This document shows, in pieces, positions 43,399-50,590 of a stretch of DNA of 64,000 nucleotides (the stretch's first letter is position 1; every line of letters starts with the position of its first letter). Below the pieces are notes generated by a model. That model saw only the letters and a list, made by a program, of their open reading frames with translations. It was not told the origin of the DNA and did not search any database. The translations under genes and the position numbers were made by a program. The DNA is from Bacillus sp. KH172YL63 (lineage in GTDB: Bacteria > Bacillota > Bacilli > Bacillales > Bacillaceae_B): the NCBI RefSeq assembly GCF_011398925.1, contig NZ_AP022842.1, positions 2,034,001 through 2,098,000 of the forward strand, in the 5' to 3' direction.

Positions 43399-43892
43399 AC
43401 CTTACCTTCAATATCGTGGCATGGATCACGATTCATCTTGGTGTATCTTATCTGACTTCAAGAATCCATCGACAACATCTCGCATCACTCACTTCCATCT
43501 TTCTTCACGGGAGGTGGGAAGTTGAAGAAGGATTTTACCGGTTTGTTCACATAAAGAAGTGGAAAGCATATATACCCGATGCAGGTGGATTGTTTCAGTC
43601 TGTCGGCAGGAAGGATGAGATTTGTCTTTTTTCACACCGTGGCAGGAACGAGTTCCTCTGTGAAATCAACCGGGCGGAATTATCCCACTGGCTCCAAATG
43701 CTGCCTGCCCCGTTGTTCTTTATATTCAATACCGGAACACTGTCCTGGTGCATGCTGCTTTATGGCATCCTATTCAATCTTCCCATCATTTTCATTCAGC
43801 GTTTTAACCGACTAAGGATTTTGAAATTGATGGATACGCATGAGTCCGCGGAAGCCACTATTCATTCAGAAAGCCACCATGTTTCTAAATGA
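43395..43892 (+). CDS. crtO: glycosyl-carotenoid acyltransferase (CrtO-like)
   Basis: 165 residues with an N-terminal helix and a hydrophobic C-terminal hairpin (about 100-135). The middle part has RWEVEEGFYRFVHIKKWKAYIPDAGG and FSHRGRNEFLCEINRAELSHW, typical of the CrtO family that esterifies the glucose of glycosyl diaponeurosporenoate with a fatty acid. The ATGA overlap with crtQ shows translational coupling. Confidence 0.9.
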   Translation: MNLTFNIVAWITIHLGVSYLTSRIHRQHLASLTSIFLHGRWEVEEGFYRFVHIKKWKAYIPDAGGLFQSVGRKDEICLFSHRGRNEFLCEINRAELSHWLQMLPAPLFFIFNTGTLSWCMLLYGILFNLPIIFIQRFNRLRILKLMDTHESAEATIHSESHHVSK

Positions 43893-43929
43893 AAGATTTT
43901 TGTATATTTTTGATCATTTAGAACATTTT

Positions 43930-44002
43930 AAGAAGAAGAACCGAGGAAGTCCTCCACAATATATGCCGTTAATCCCTTGATTTGCTCGGTTCGCTTCTTC
44001 CT
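43930..44002. repeat. long-loop inverted repeat after crtO
   Basis: AACCGAG and CTCGGTT with flanking GAAGAAG / CTTCTT form a stem with a loop of about 40 bases. It has no clear T run. It may end the crtQ-crtO transcript or be a remnant. Confidence 0.4.
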
Positions 44003-44088
44003 GTTGTTGGAATTTGTCGAAGAAATCCAGCGTGTACACCTCACCCCTTATGCTACACTTAATGAATCAAACCATAGGAGGAAAAATC

Positions 44089-44136
44089 ATGCTAAAAATA
44101 TATTTACATATGCTTTATTCAACCAAGAAGGAGTGA
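44089..44136 (+). CDS. 15-residue leader peptide before the MFS exporter
   Basis: Open frame MLKIYLHMLYSTKKE with an excellent ribosome site (ATAGGAGG seven bases before the ATG). It ends 69 bases before the exporter start. Its last codons overlap arm 1 of three mutually exclusive RNA arms (44123-44133, 44161-44171, 44189-44199). This is the design of ribosome-dependent attenuators of drug-resistance genes. Confidence 0.6.
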   Translation: MLKIYLHMLYSTKKE

Positions 44137-44199
44137 CCATTGACCATTAAATAAAGGACGCTCCTTCTTCCGTATCGGATTTCATGAAGGAAGCAGGAG
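44123..44199 (+). promoter_or_regulatory. candidate translational attenuator
   Basis: Arm 2 CTCCTTCTTCC (44161-44171) can pair with arm 1 CCAAGAAGGAG (44123-44133, nine contiguous pairs) or with arm 3 GGAAGCAGGAG (44189-44199, ten of eleven). Arm 3 contains the exporter's ribosome site. A ribosome finishing the leader would cover arm 1 and let arm 2 hide arm 3; impaired leader translation would free arm 1 to take up arm 2 and expose the site. Confidence 0.55.
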
Positions 44200-44205
44200 A
44201 ATATA

Positions 44206-45438
44206 TTGAAGACTCAAACACTCGCATCCCATAATATCAGGATGCTATTTTGGATTTCTTTTTTTGGTTCAATCAGTTTTCTACAACCGGTGTTGACTTT
44301 GTTTTACTTTGAGAGAGGGTTGACATCCTCAGATATTTTAATCGTGCTCATGTTTTGGAGCGGTGCTGTGTTACTTGGGGAACTCCCGACAGGTATCATA
44401 GCTGACAGGTTCGGGGCGAGACATTCTTTCTTTCTCGGTTCATGCTTGAAATTCATCAGCATCTCCCTTTTATTATTCGCGTATGAACCATGGATGTTTT
44501 TCCTGTACAGCTTTATCAACGGATTTAGTGTAACCTTCTTTTCAGGGGCTGATGAGGCATTAATCTATGATTCTCTTAAAGAATCAAATGAAGAGAATAC
44601 AATGGATCACGCCATGGGAAGAATTCAGTCTGCATCATTTGTCTCCATGCTGATCGCGGTTCTATTCGGATCTTACTTGGCAAAGGACTTGGCAGACAGT
44701 CAATTTAACTTTCTTATCATGCTCGGGCTTGGCTTTCATGTGATAGAGCTCATCCTGATCTTAAAGATCCGGCAGCCCGCTCGTGACTCGTACACGAAGG
44801 AAAACCCATTTTCCCAGTTGAAGAGCGGAATCTCGGTGATCCGGAAAGCACCGCAGCTGCTGATCATGTTTTTGAACGTCACGCTGGTTTTCATCCCTGC
44901 CGGGGCGGTGTATCAGTACTTCGATCAACCGTTGATGAAGGATGCAGGTGTACCGGTATATTTGATCGGAGCATTTTACGCTGTATCTGCTGTCTTCGGT
45001 TATATAGCTTCGAATTCTATCTCACTGCTGACGTCCCGTTTCGGGCGGGTGGCGTTGATGAATGTATCGGGTTTGCTGACGGTGCTGGGGCTTCTGTTAT
45101 CGGCACTTTTCGGCTCATCGCTTTGGATCGTTCTCGGCTCATTTTTCCTTATTCGTCTTGTTAAAGCGATTCGATATCCCATCTATTCACAATTAAGCAA
45201 TGATCTGATTCCATCAGGCATCAGGGCGACTACCATTTCACTTCTATCCATTGTGGACTCGGTCCTCGACCTGATCGTCTTCGGCCTTTTAACCATTGTG
45301 GCATGGAAGGGGTATTCTACCATCCTCATCGGGTGCGCGATCATCGCACTGATCGGCACTTCTTTACCAATCAGGCCTTATAAGCGGTATGAAATGTTTG
45401 GAGAACCCAGTGAGGGACGTACGGTGGAAAAAGGATAA
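44206..45438 (+). CDS. MFS exporter, drug-efflux type
   Basis: 410 residues with 12 hydrophobic helices. The MFS motif A-like loop is GELPTGIIADRFGARHS, and a second half follows after a loop near residue 205. It resembles multidrug or macrolide-type exporters of Firmicutes, but the substrate is not readable. The start is TTG with CAGGAG upstream, inside the candidate attenuator, which suggests induction by a translation inhibitor. Ends in a strong terminator. Confidence 0.9.
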   Translation: MKTQTLASHNIRMLFWISFFGSISFLQPVLTLFYFERGLTSSDILIVLMFWSGAVLLGELPTGIIADRFGARHSFFLGSCLKFISISLLLFAYEPWMFFLYSFINGFSVTFFSGADEALIYDSLKESNEENTMDHAMGRIQSASFVSMLIAVLFGSYLAKDLADSQFNFLIMLGLGFHVIELILILKIRQPARDSYTKENPFSQLKSGISVIRKAPQLLIMFLNVTLVFIPAGAVYQYFDQPLMKDAGVPVYLIGAFYAVSAVFGYIASNSISLLTSRFGRVALMNVSGLLTVLGLLLSALFGSSLWIVLGSFFLIRLVKAIRYPIYSQLSNDLIPSGIRATTISLLSIVDSVLDLIVFGLLTIVAWKGYSTILIGCAIIALIGTSLPIRPYKRYEMFGEPSEGRTVEKG

Positions 45439-45442
45439 ATAA

Positions 45443-45476
45443 AAAAGAGTGCCGACTTCTTGTCCGGCACTCTTTT
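45443..45476. terminator. bidirectional intrinsic terminator
   Basis: Stem AAAAGAGTGCCGA / TCCGGCACTCTTTT with an eight-base loop. Serves the MFS gene (+) and cvfB (-). Confidence 0.9.
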
Positions 45477-45481
45477 ACTCA

Positions 45482-46339
45482 TTATTTCTTTATATACGTC
45501 CAGCCTTCTTCCTGATAAACCTGACCTTCTTTCATCAGTTTACCAAGTGCCCGCTTGAACGATGCTTTACTCATATTGAAGCGGTCTTTGATTTCCTCCG
45601 GCTGGCTCTTATCCCAGAAAGGAATCGCCCCGTTCCGCTGTGCAAGATACTCGAGGATCACCTCTGCATCATCCTGCATTTTTTCTTGTTTTAACGGAAG
45701 GAATGATACGTTCAGGTTCCCGTCATCTTTCACATCGATGACTCTTCCCTCTACAAGTTCCCCAAGTCTCGGTTCTGCTCTACGTTCGTTCATATGAACG
45801 AAGCAGCGATACCCCTGCTCGGATAAGAAGAACGTTCCGACTCTTAATAGACGGTACACTCTCCCCTGCACCTTCCCGTTCATCATGTCAGTGGAAGCGC
45901 GTCTGGCAACCTGTTCAATGATATTCTCTGTAGCAAGCTTCCCGTACAGACGATCCTGCTTGTCCCGGTTCAATGTCAAGAACAGCTGATCGCCGGGATT
46001 CGGCCACAGCTCGGTGAATTTCGGCAGATCGTCAGCTGAAACGAGTATATCTTTTGGCAGTCCGATGTTGACGAATACACCGAGATCCTCTCGCTTATCC
46101 ACCACTTCTGCCCAACCGTATGCCCCTACCTGAATCTTAGGGATCCGCATAGTCGAAGTCAGACGGACTTCCTTATCGTGATAAAGGAATACCTTTACAG
46201 TATCTCCTTCCTGGATTTCTTCTGTTATTTCAGAATGGTGCAATAGTACACGATCAACATCATTCGTAAGAAAGAAGCCGTAGGGCATTTCTTGATCGAC
46301 GAATAAATCCACTACTGTACCTGGCTTTAATGAAGACAT
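45482..46339 (-). CDS. cvfB: CvfB/YitL S1-domain RNA-binding protein
   Basis: 285 residues. Three S1-like OB domains (about 5-65, 70-140, 145-215) are followed by a C-terminal winged-helix region (about 225-285; FWDKSQPEEIKDRFNMSKAS). CvfB binds RNA and affects virulence gene expression in S. aureus; B. subtilis YitL is the orthologue of unknown target. ATG behind TAGGAGG. Single gene. Confidence 0.94.
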   Translation of the reverse strand: MSSLKPGTVVDLFVDQEMPYGFFLTNDVDRVLLHHSEITEEIQEGDTVKVFLYHDKEVRLTSTMRIPKIQVGAYGWAEVVDKREDLGVFVNIGLPKDILVSADDLPKFTELWPNPGDQLFLTLNRDKQDRLYGKLATENIIEQVARRASTDMMNGKVQGRVYRLLRVGTFFLSEQGYRCFVHMNERRAEPRLGELVEGRVIDVKDDGNLNVSFLPLKQEKMQDDAEVILEYLAQRNGAIPFWDKSQPEEIKDRFNMSKASFKRALGKLMKEGQVYQEEGWTYIKK

Positions 46340-46506
46340 GATTCAATTTCCTCCTATATCAATCAACGTAATAGATGAAGTTTCTCTATTCAAGTGTATT
46401 CACTTAATATAGCTTTTTTCTTTGCCTATGTATAGTGTGTTTCGGGATATTGATAATAAATCACCAATTTAGAAAATAAAGAATTCATGGACTTTTTTTC
46501 GTGCCA

Positions 46507-46535
46507 TTGACCACTTGTCGGCGACTTGATATGAT
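46507..46535 (+). promoter_or_regulatory. sigma-A promoter of the purine permease transcript
   Basis: TTGACC (46507-46512), 17 bp spacer, TATGAT (46530-46535). The expected start near 46542 lies about 27 bases before the riboswitch. The rest of 46340-46506 shows no gene or motif I can name. Confidence 0.7.
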
Positions 46536-46568
46536 GCTTCTAATTCAATTATAGCAAAAAACAGATAC

Positions 46569-46703
46569 CTTGTATAAGTTCAGGAATATGGCCTGGACGT
46601 TTCTACCAGCTACCCTAAATGGCTTGTCTACAAGATGAAATGGGAGACTATTTTATTTTGTGTATATGACTCTGGTGTGATTCTGCACCAGAGTCTTTTT
46701 TTA
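46569..46703 (+). promoter_or_regulatory. guanine-type purine riboswitch and terminator
   Basis: Aptamer 46569-46634: P1 CTTGTA / TACAAG, P2 TTCAGG / CCTGGA, J2/3 GTTTCTACC, P3 CCAGCTA / TGGCTTG and J3/1 TCTA. The specificity base is C, as in guanine riboswitches (T in adenine ones). The base before it is T where A is usual. A terminator stem GACTCTGGTG / CACCAGAGTC with a T7 run follows at 46668-46703, directly before the permease ribosome site. Confidence 0.92.
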
Positions 46704-46725
46704 TTTTCTTCCTGGAGGGATATGC

Positions 46726-48018
46726 ATGAAAACATTTTTTCAATTTGCTGAAAGAGGAACAAATTATAGAAAAGAGACATTGGCCGGGATCACGACGTTC
46801 CTGTCGATGGCTTATATTCTCGTCGTGAATCCAATCATCCTCAGTCAGGCTGGTATGGATAAAGGTGCGCTGTTCACCGCGACCGCCCTGTCTGCGATTG
46901 TTGGATCACTGTTGATTGGGATCCTCGCCAATTTCCCGATCGGCATTGCGCCGAGCATGGGTCTGAACTCTTTCTTCACTTTCTCGGTATGCATCGGGAT
47001 GGGGGTTGAATGGGAAGTCGCTTTGACCGGTGTTTTCGTCGCAGGTGTTATCTTTATGATCCTGAGTGTAATGAAGATCCGTGAGAAGATCATCAATGTC
47101 ATCCCCCAGGATCTGAAATATGCCATTGCCGGCGGGATCGGTTTTTTCGTAGCCTTTATCGGCTTCAAAAATGCAGGACTTGTCGTGAGCAATCCAGAGA
47201 CATTCGTCTCGATCGGACATCTCTCTTCGCCTTCTACACTCCTTGCTGTTTTCGGATTCATCATCACCTTGATGATGCTCGTTAAAGGCATAAAAGGCGG
47301 AATTTTCTATGGGATGGTCGTCACCACAGTGATCGGGATGACTGTAGGAGAAATCTCTGTTCCTGAAACCATTATTGGCAAGGTTCCAAGTCTAGATCCC
47401 ACTTTTGGAGTCGTATTCGCTCATCTGGGGGACATTTTTTCGATGGACATTCTCGCCGTCATCTTTACGTTTCTATTCGTCGCCTTCTTTGATACTGCAG
47501 GGGCATTGATTGCAGTGGCAAGTCAGGCAGGGATTTTGAAGGATAATCAAATACCAAATGCAGGGAGAGCGCTGCTTGCAGACTCTGCTTCAGGTGTTGC
47601 CGGAGCCATATTCGGTACTTCTACAACAGCTTCCTTTGTAGAATCGTCGGCAGGCGTTGCCGTAGGCGGGAGAACCGGGTTCACGTCTGTCATCATCGCC
47701 CTGTGCTTCTCGATTGCCCTGTTCTTTTCACCTATTTTGTCTGTCATCACGCCTGAGGTGACGGCCCCTGCCCTCATCATTGTCGGGGCATTGATGGCCA
47801 GTGAAGTGAGACATATTAATTGGAATGCGCTCGAAATTGTCATACCGTCCTTTGTCACGATCATCATGATGCCGTTGACTTTCAGTGTCGCGACGGGAAT
47901 AGCTTTTGGGTTTATCTTGTATCCATTTGCAATGATTTCACTGAAAAAGTGGAAAGACGTTCATCCGATTATGTATGTTCTGAGTGTGTTGTTTATCATA
48001 TACTTGGCGTTTACGTGA
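46726..48018 (+). CDS. NCS2-family purine permease (PbuG/PbuO-like)
   Basis: 430 residues with 12-14 helices: ETLAGITTFLSMAYILVVNP start, ANFPIGIAPSMGLNSFFTF, FFDTAGALIAVASQAG, and FGTSTTASFVESSAGVAVGG. This is the AzgA-like subfamily for guanine and hypoxanthine, sometimes adenine. The guanine-type riboswitch upstream supports guanine or hypoxanthine as substrate and feedback signal. ATG behind GGAGGG. Confidence 0.95.
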   Translation: MKTFFQFAERGTNYRKETLAGITTFLSMAYILVVNPIILSQAGMDKGALFTATALSAIVGSLLIGILANFPIGIAPSMGLNSFFTFSVCIGMGVEWEVALTGVFVAGVIFMILSVMKIREKIINVIPQDLKYAIAGGIGFFVAFIGFKNAGLVVSNPETFVSIGHLSSPSTLLAVFGFIITLMMLVKGIKGGIFYGMVVTTVIGMTVGEISVPETIIGKVPSLDPTFGVVFAHLGDIFSMDILAVIFTFLFVAFFDTAGALIAVASQAGILKDNQIPNAGRALLADSASGVAGAIFGTSTTASFVESSAGVAVGGRTGFTSVIIALCFSIALFFSPILSVITPEVTAPALIIVGALMASEVRHINWNALEIVIPSFVTIIMMPLTFSVATGIAFGFILYPFAMISLKKWKDVHPIMYVLSVLFIIYLAFT

Positions 48019-48130
48019 AGGCTTAAGTGAATGATAATTGGATGACCTGTGAAAGAATATAATGTTCAGCTTTTGAGGTGGTCTTAAAGACATTCATATC
48101 GCCTACCAAACCGTCAGCAAAAAGTAAAAA

Positions 48131-48428
48131 GGGTTCGGGACATATCTATGTCCTCTTACTCAAAGCACGAATTTCTATAAAATTCAATTCATTATGATCA
48201 ACCGCTGTTGATTTCCGTGCAAGGCTTCGCTTTCCTCGGGCGGCGGTGAGCCTCCTCGTCGCTGACGCTCCTGCGGGTTCTCACCTACCCCGCTTTTCCC
48301 GAAGGAGTCTTCGCCTTGCACTCCAATCAACAGCTGGACCCTGCTAAATATATGTATATATGTATGAGGGATATAACAAAAGATCCGAACGAAGTAGATT
48401 TTTGACAAATCATTCGTTCGGATTTTTT
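48131..48428. repeat. nested-palindrome interspersed repeat, copy 2
   Basis: The core 48204-48334 is bounded by GCTGTTGATT / AATCAACAGC and is nearly identical to copy 1 (16505-16636), including GGGCGGCGGTGAGCCTCC and TCACCTACCCCGCTTTTCCC. Outer ends are more decayed: only the left GGTTCGGGACAT resembles copy 1. The distal hairpin (48383-48423) is conserved. It lies downstream of the purine permease. Confidence 0.85.
48383..48428. terminator. hairpin within repeat copy 2
   Basis: Stem ATCCGAACGA / TCGTTCGGAT with a T6 run on the plus strand, probably ending the purine permease transcript. Confidence 0.75.
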
Positions 48429-48517
48429 ATTGGTAGGCAATCTTTTGTTCCAGTCTCTTTTTTGTCTGGTAAATTAAATTGATACCGGTTTAACGATCTT
48501 CAATTAAAGCCAATAAT

Positions 48518-48913
48518 CTAATCCGTCAAAGTTATCCCCATAATATGGTCGGTATAAATGGCGAAACTTTCACTTTCCATTTGAATATCAGGATTAGAAA
48601 ATGGAATTATCTTAACATTGTTCAACACAATCATAGCGTGCAAGTTGGCAACTCTTCCTTCTTGCATCAACTTGAAGGTAGTATCCTCAGACTTTAGAAT
48701 CGCTTTGTCTAATAAAGGAATATTATTGATATCAGGTTCCTCTGTGTTTATTCTCTCAGCGATTATAAAGGAGTTTGGTGTGGCGATTTTAATTTATCTT
48801 TTATTGTTATTTTCTTTTTGTAACTCATCTAATACCGCCTGTATTACTACAATGTCCAATTTCTTCATATCGTGAAGTTCGGGATTTAGCTCGTGTCCAG
48901 AAAGTTCGTGCAA
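48518..48913 (-). pseudogene. 131-codon gene interrupted by one in-frame stop
   Basis: On the minus strand a TTG start at 48913 follows GGAGGGG. It opens a frame that reads HELSGHELNPELHDMKKLD, runs to TAA at 48794-48796, then continues in the same frame for 91 more codons (KIATPNSFIIAER, LMQEGRVANLHAMIV, IPFSNPDIQMESES) to TAG at 48518-48520. Both parts look like real protein. The tract is AT-rich and lies between repeat copy 2 and an MFS gene. I do not recognise the family. It is either a nonsense pseudogene, a recoded stop, or a sequencing error. Confidence 0.6.
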
Positions 48914-49124
48914 TAATATCCCCTCCAATTAATTTAGCAATCATAAAATTACTAAAATTTGTATAATGAATGTGTGATTTCCTATTCGATTAACCTGCTC
49001 TTTAATAGAACATAAGTTTCTTTGTCTATCCTTATTTCTCCCCAAGTTAGGTTGCCTATCTAACGGTTTGTCATTTGTTTTGACAGACGAAACGGCGAAG
49101 CACTTGCATACATCCTTTTCTACG

Positions 49125-50336
49125 TCACTCTTTATGAAACCCCCGCACAGCATCATCTGTCGGCAGGAAGAATGTCAACATACCGAAAAGTGGTAGGAAG
49201 CTGCAAAGAACCATGACAAAACGGATCGTATACACGTCTGCCAATCCCCCGAAGATGACCGCACCGACTGCCCCCATTCCGAAAGCGAGTCCGACTGTGA
49301 GTCCGGATACCATTCCGATTTTTTTCGGTAAAAGCTCTTGTGCATATACGACAATTACACTGAAGCTTGATGATAATATGAGTCCGATGGTGAAAATCAC
49401 CGGATAGACAAGAGGTAAAGATAAATACGGTAAAGCGAGGGTGAACGGTGCCGCTCCGAGCATGGAGAAGAAAATAATATTTCTTTTCCCAAACCGGTCT
49501 GCCAACGGACCTCCAAGGAAAGTGCCGAGTACCCCGGCAAACATGAACGTGAATATGTACGGCTGTGCTTGTTTAATGGACAGTCCGTAATCATCGATTA
49601 AATAAAACTGGTAGTAATTCGATAAACCGGCCCCGTACCAGCTTCTTGCAAATACAAGGAATACAACGAAAACCATTGCCCATTTGATTTTTGGATTTAT
49701 AGGCGTTTTTTCTCCTTTAGACCTAGTGGGTAAGGTCTCTCTTGATTGGATCCGTTCAGCATACCATCGGGAAACGCTGAATAACACTATGATGCCGATA
49801 ACCGCCAGAATCGAGAACCATAGTGCACCCTTTTGGCCATACGGGACAAAGACAAAGGCGGTAATCAACGGCGCAAGTGATTGACCGGTGTTGCCGCCCA
49901 CCTGGTAAATCGATTGAGCCAGTCCCCGTCTTCTCCCTGCTGCCATATAAGCAACCCTTGATCCCTCAGGGTGAAAGATCGCTGACCCAAAGCCGATCAA
50001 TAAAACGGAAAGAATGATCCAGATAAAATGCCCTGACAAGGCAAATCCGATCAGTCCGGCAAGGCTCGAAGCCATCCCGAGCGGAAGCAAAAATGGCCTT
50101 GAACGGATATCTGCATAAAACCCGAATACCGGCTGCAGCAAGGAAGACGTCATGTTGAGGGCAAATGCGATCCAGCCGATTTGGGTATAACTCAACTGAA
50201 GCGACTCTTCGATGATCGGAAACATGGCGGGTACAACGGCCTGCAAGGTGTCATTGATGAAATGCCCTGAACTGATTGCGATTAGAATCCCATAAATCGT
50301 GGGATTTGCGGATGGTTTCAATGAAGCTTGTGGCAT
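49125..50336 (-). CDS. MFS exporter of the fosmidomycin-resistance (Fsr) type
   Basis: 403 residues, 12 helices. The start SSGHFINDTLQAVVPAMFPI and LSYTQIGWIAFALNMTSSLLQP with GFYADIRSRP is characteristic of the Fsr subfamily; GSAIFHPEGSRVAYMAAG is also typical. Family members export fosmidomycin and other drugs; the natural substrate is unknown. The start 50336 is chosen because the longer form lacks a ribosome site; an AAGAAGTGA element precedes this ATG. Confidence 0.92.
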   Translation of the reverse strand: MPQASLKPSANPTIYGILIAISSGHFINDTLQAVVPAMFPIIEESLQLSYTQIGWIAFALNMTSSLLQPVFGFYADIRSRPFLLPLGMASSLAGLIGFALSGHFIWIILSVLLIGFGSAIFHPEGSRVAYMAAGRRRGLAQSIYQVGGNTGQSLAPLITAFVFVPYGQKGALWFSILAVIGIIVLFSVSRWYAERIQSRETLPTRSKGEKTPINPKIKWAMVFVVFLVFARSWYGAGLSNYYQFYLIDDYGLSIKQAQPYIFTFMFAGVLGTFLGGPLADRFGKRNIIFFSMLGAAPFTLALPYLSLPLVYPVIFTIGLILSSSFSVIVVYAQELLPKKIGMVSGLTVGLAFGMGAVGAVIFGGLADVYTIRFVMVLCSFLPLFGMLTFFLPTDDAVRGFHKE

Positions 50337-50492
50337 GTGCGTCACTTCTTTCAATATGTAGTGAATAAATAATAGCCTTCTGGGCTGCATGGGTAAAGCT
50401 TCCTCTTGAGGGTCTGTTAAAATATGAATTTATAAACTCTACCAATTATTTCAAAATAAGCAGAAGAATACAAGTTTCTTTTGAAAGAATGC

Positions 50493-50520
50493 GGCCGGTT
50501 TGCCATATGGCAAACCGGCC
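50493..50520. repeat. perfect 28-bp palindrome
   Basis: A perfect palindrome with arms GGCCGGTTTGCCAT / ATGGCAAACCGGCC and no loop. It lies between helD (-, ends 50591) and the Fsr-like gene (-). There is no T run on either side, so it is either a protein-binding site for the exporter gene or an unusual terminator. Confidence 0.6.
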
Positions 50521-50590
50521 GTTTCACGAAATATGGACGCTTGCCTATCCTATCAATTAGCAGGCTTTTGTGCGAACCCGGGTTGAAGTT

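Noticed and set aside
48618..48875. Plus-strand hydrophobic frame of 85 codons
   Set aside because: It is antisense to the better-supported interrupted minus-strand gene at 48518-48913, and its hydrophobicity follows from the AT-rich complement.
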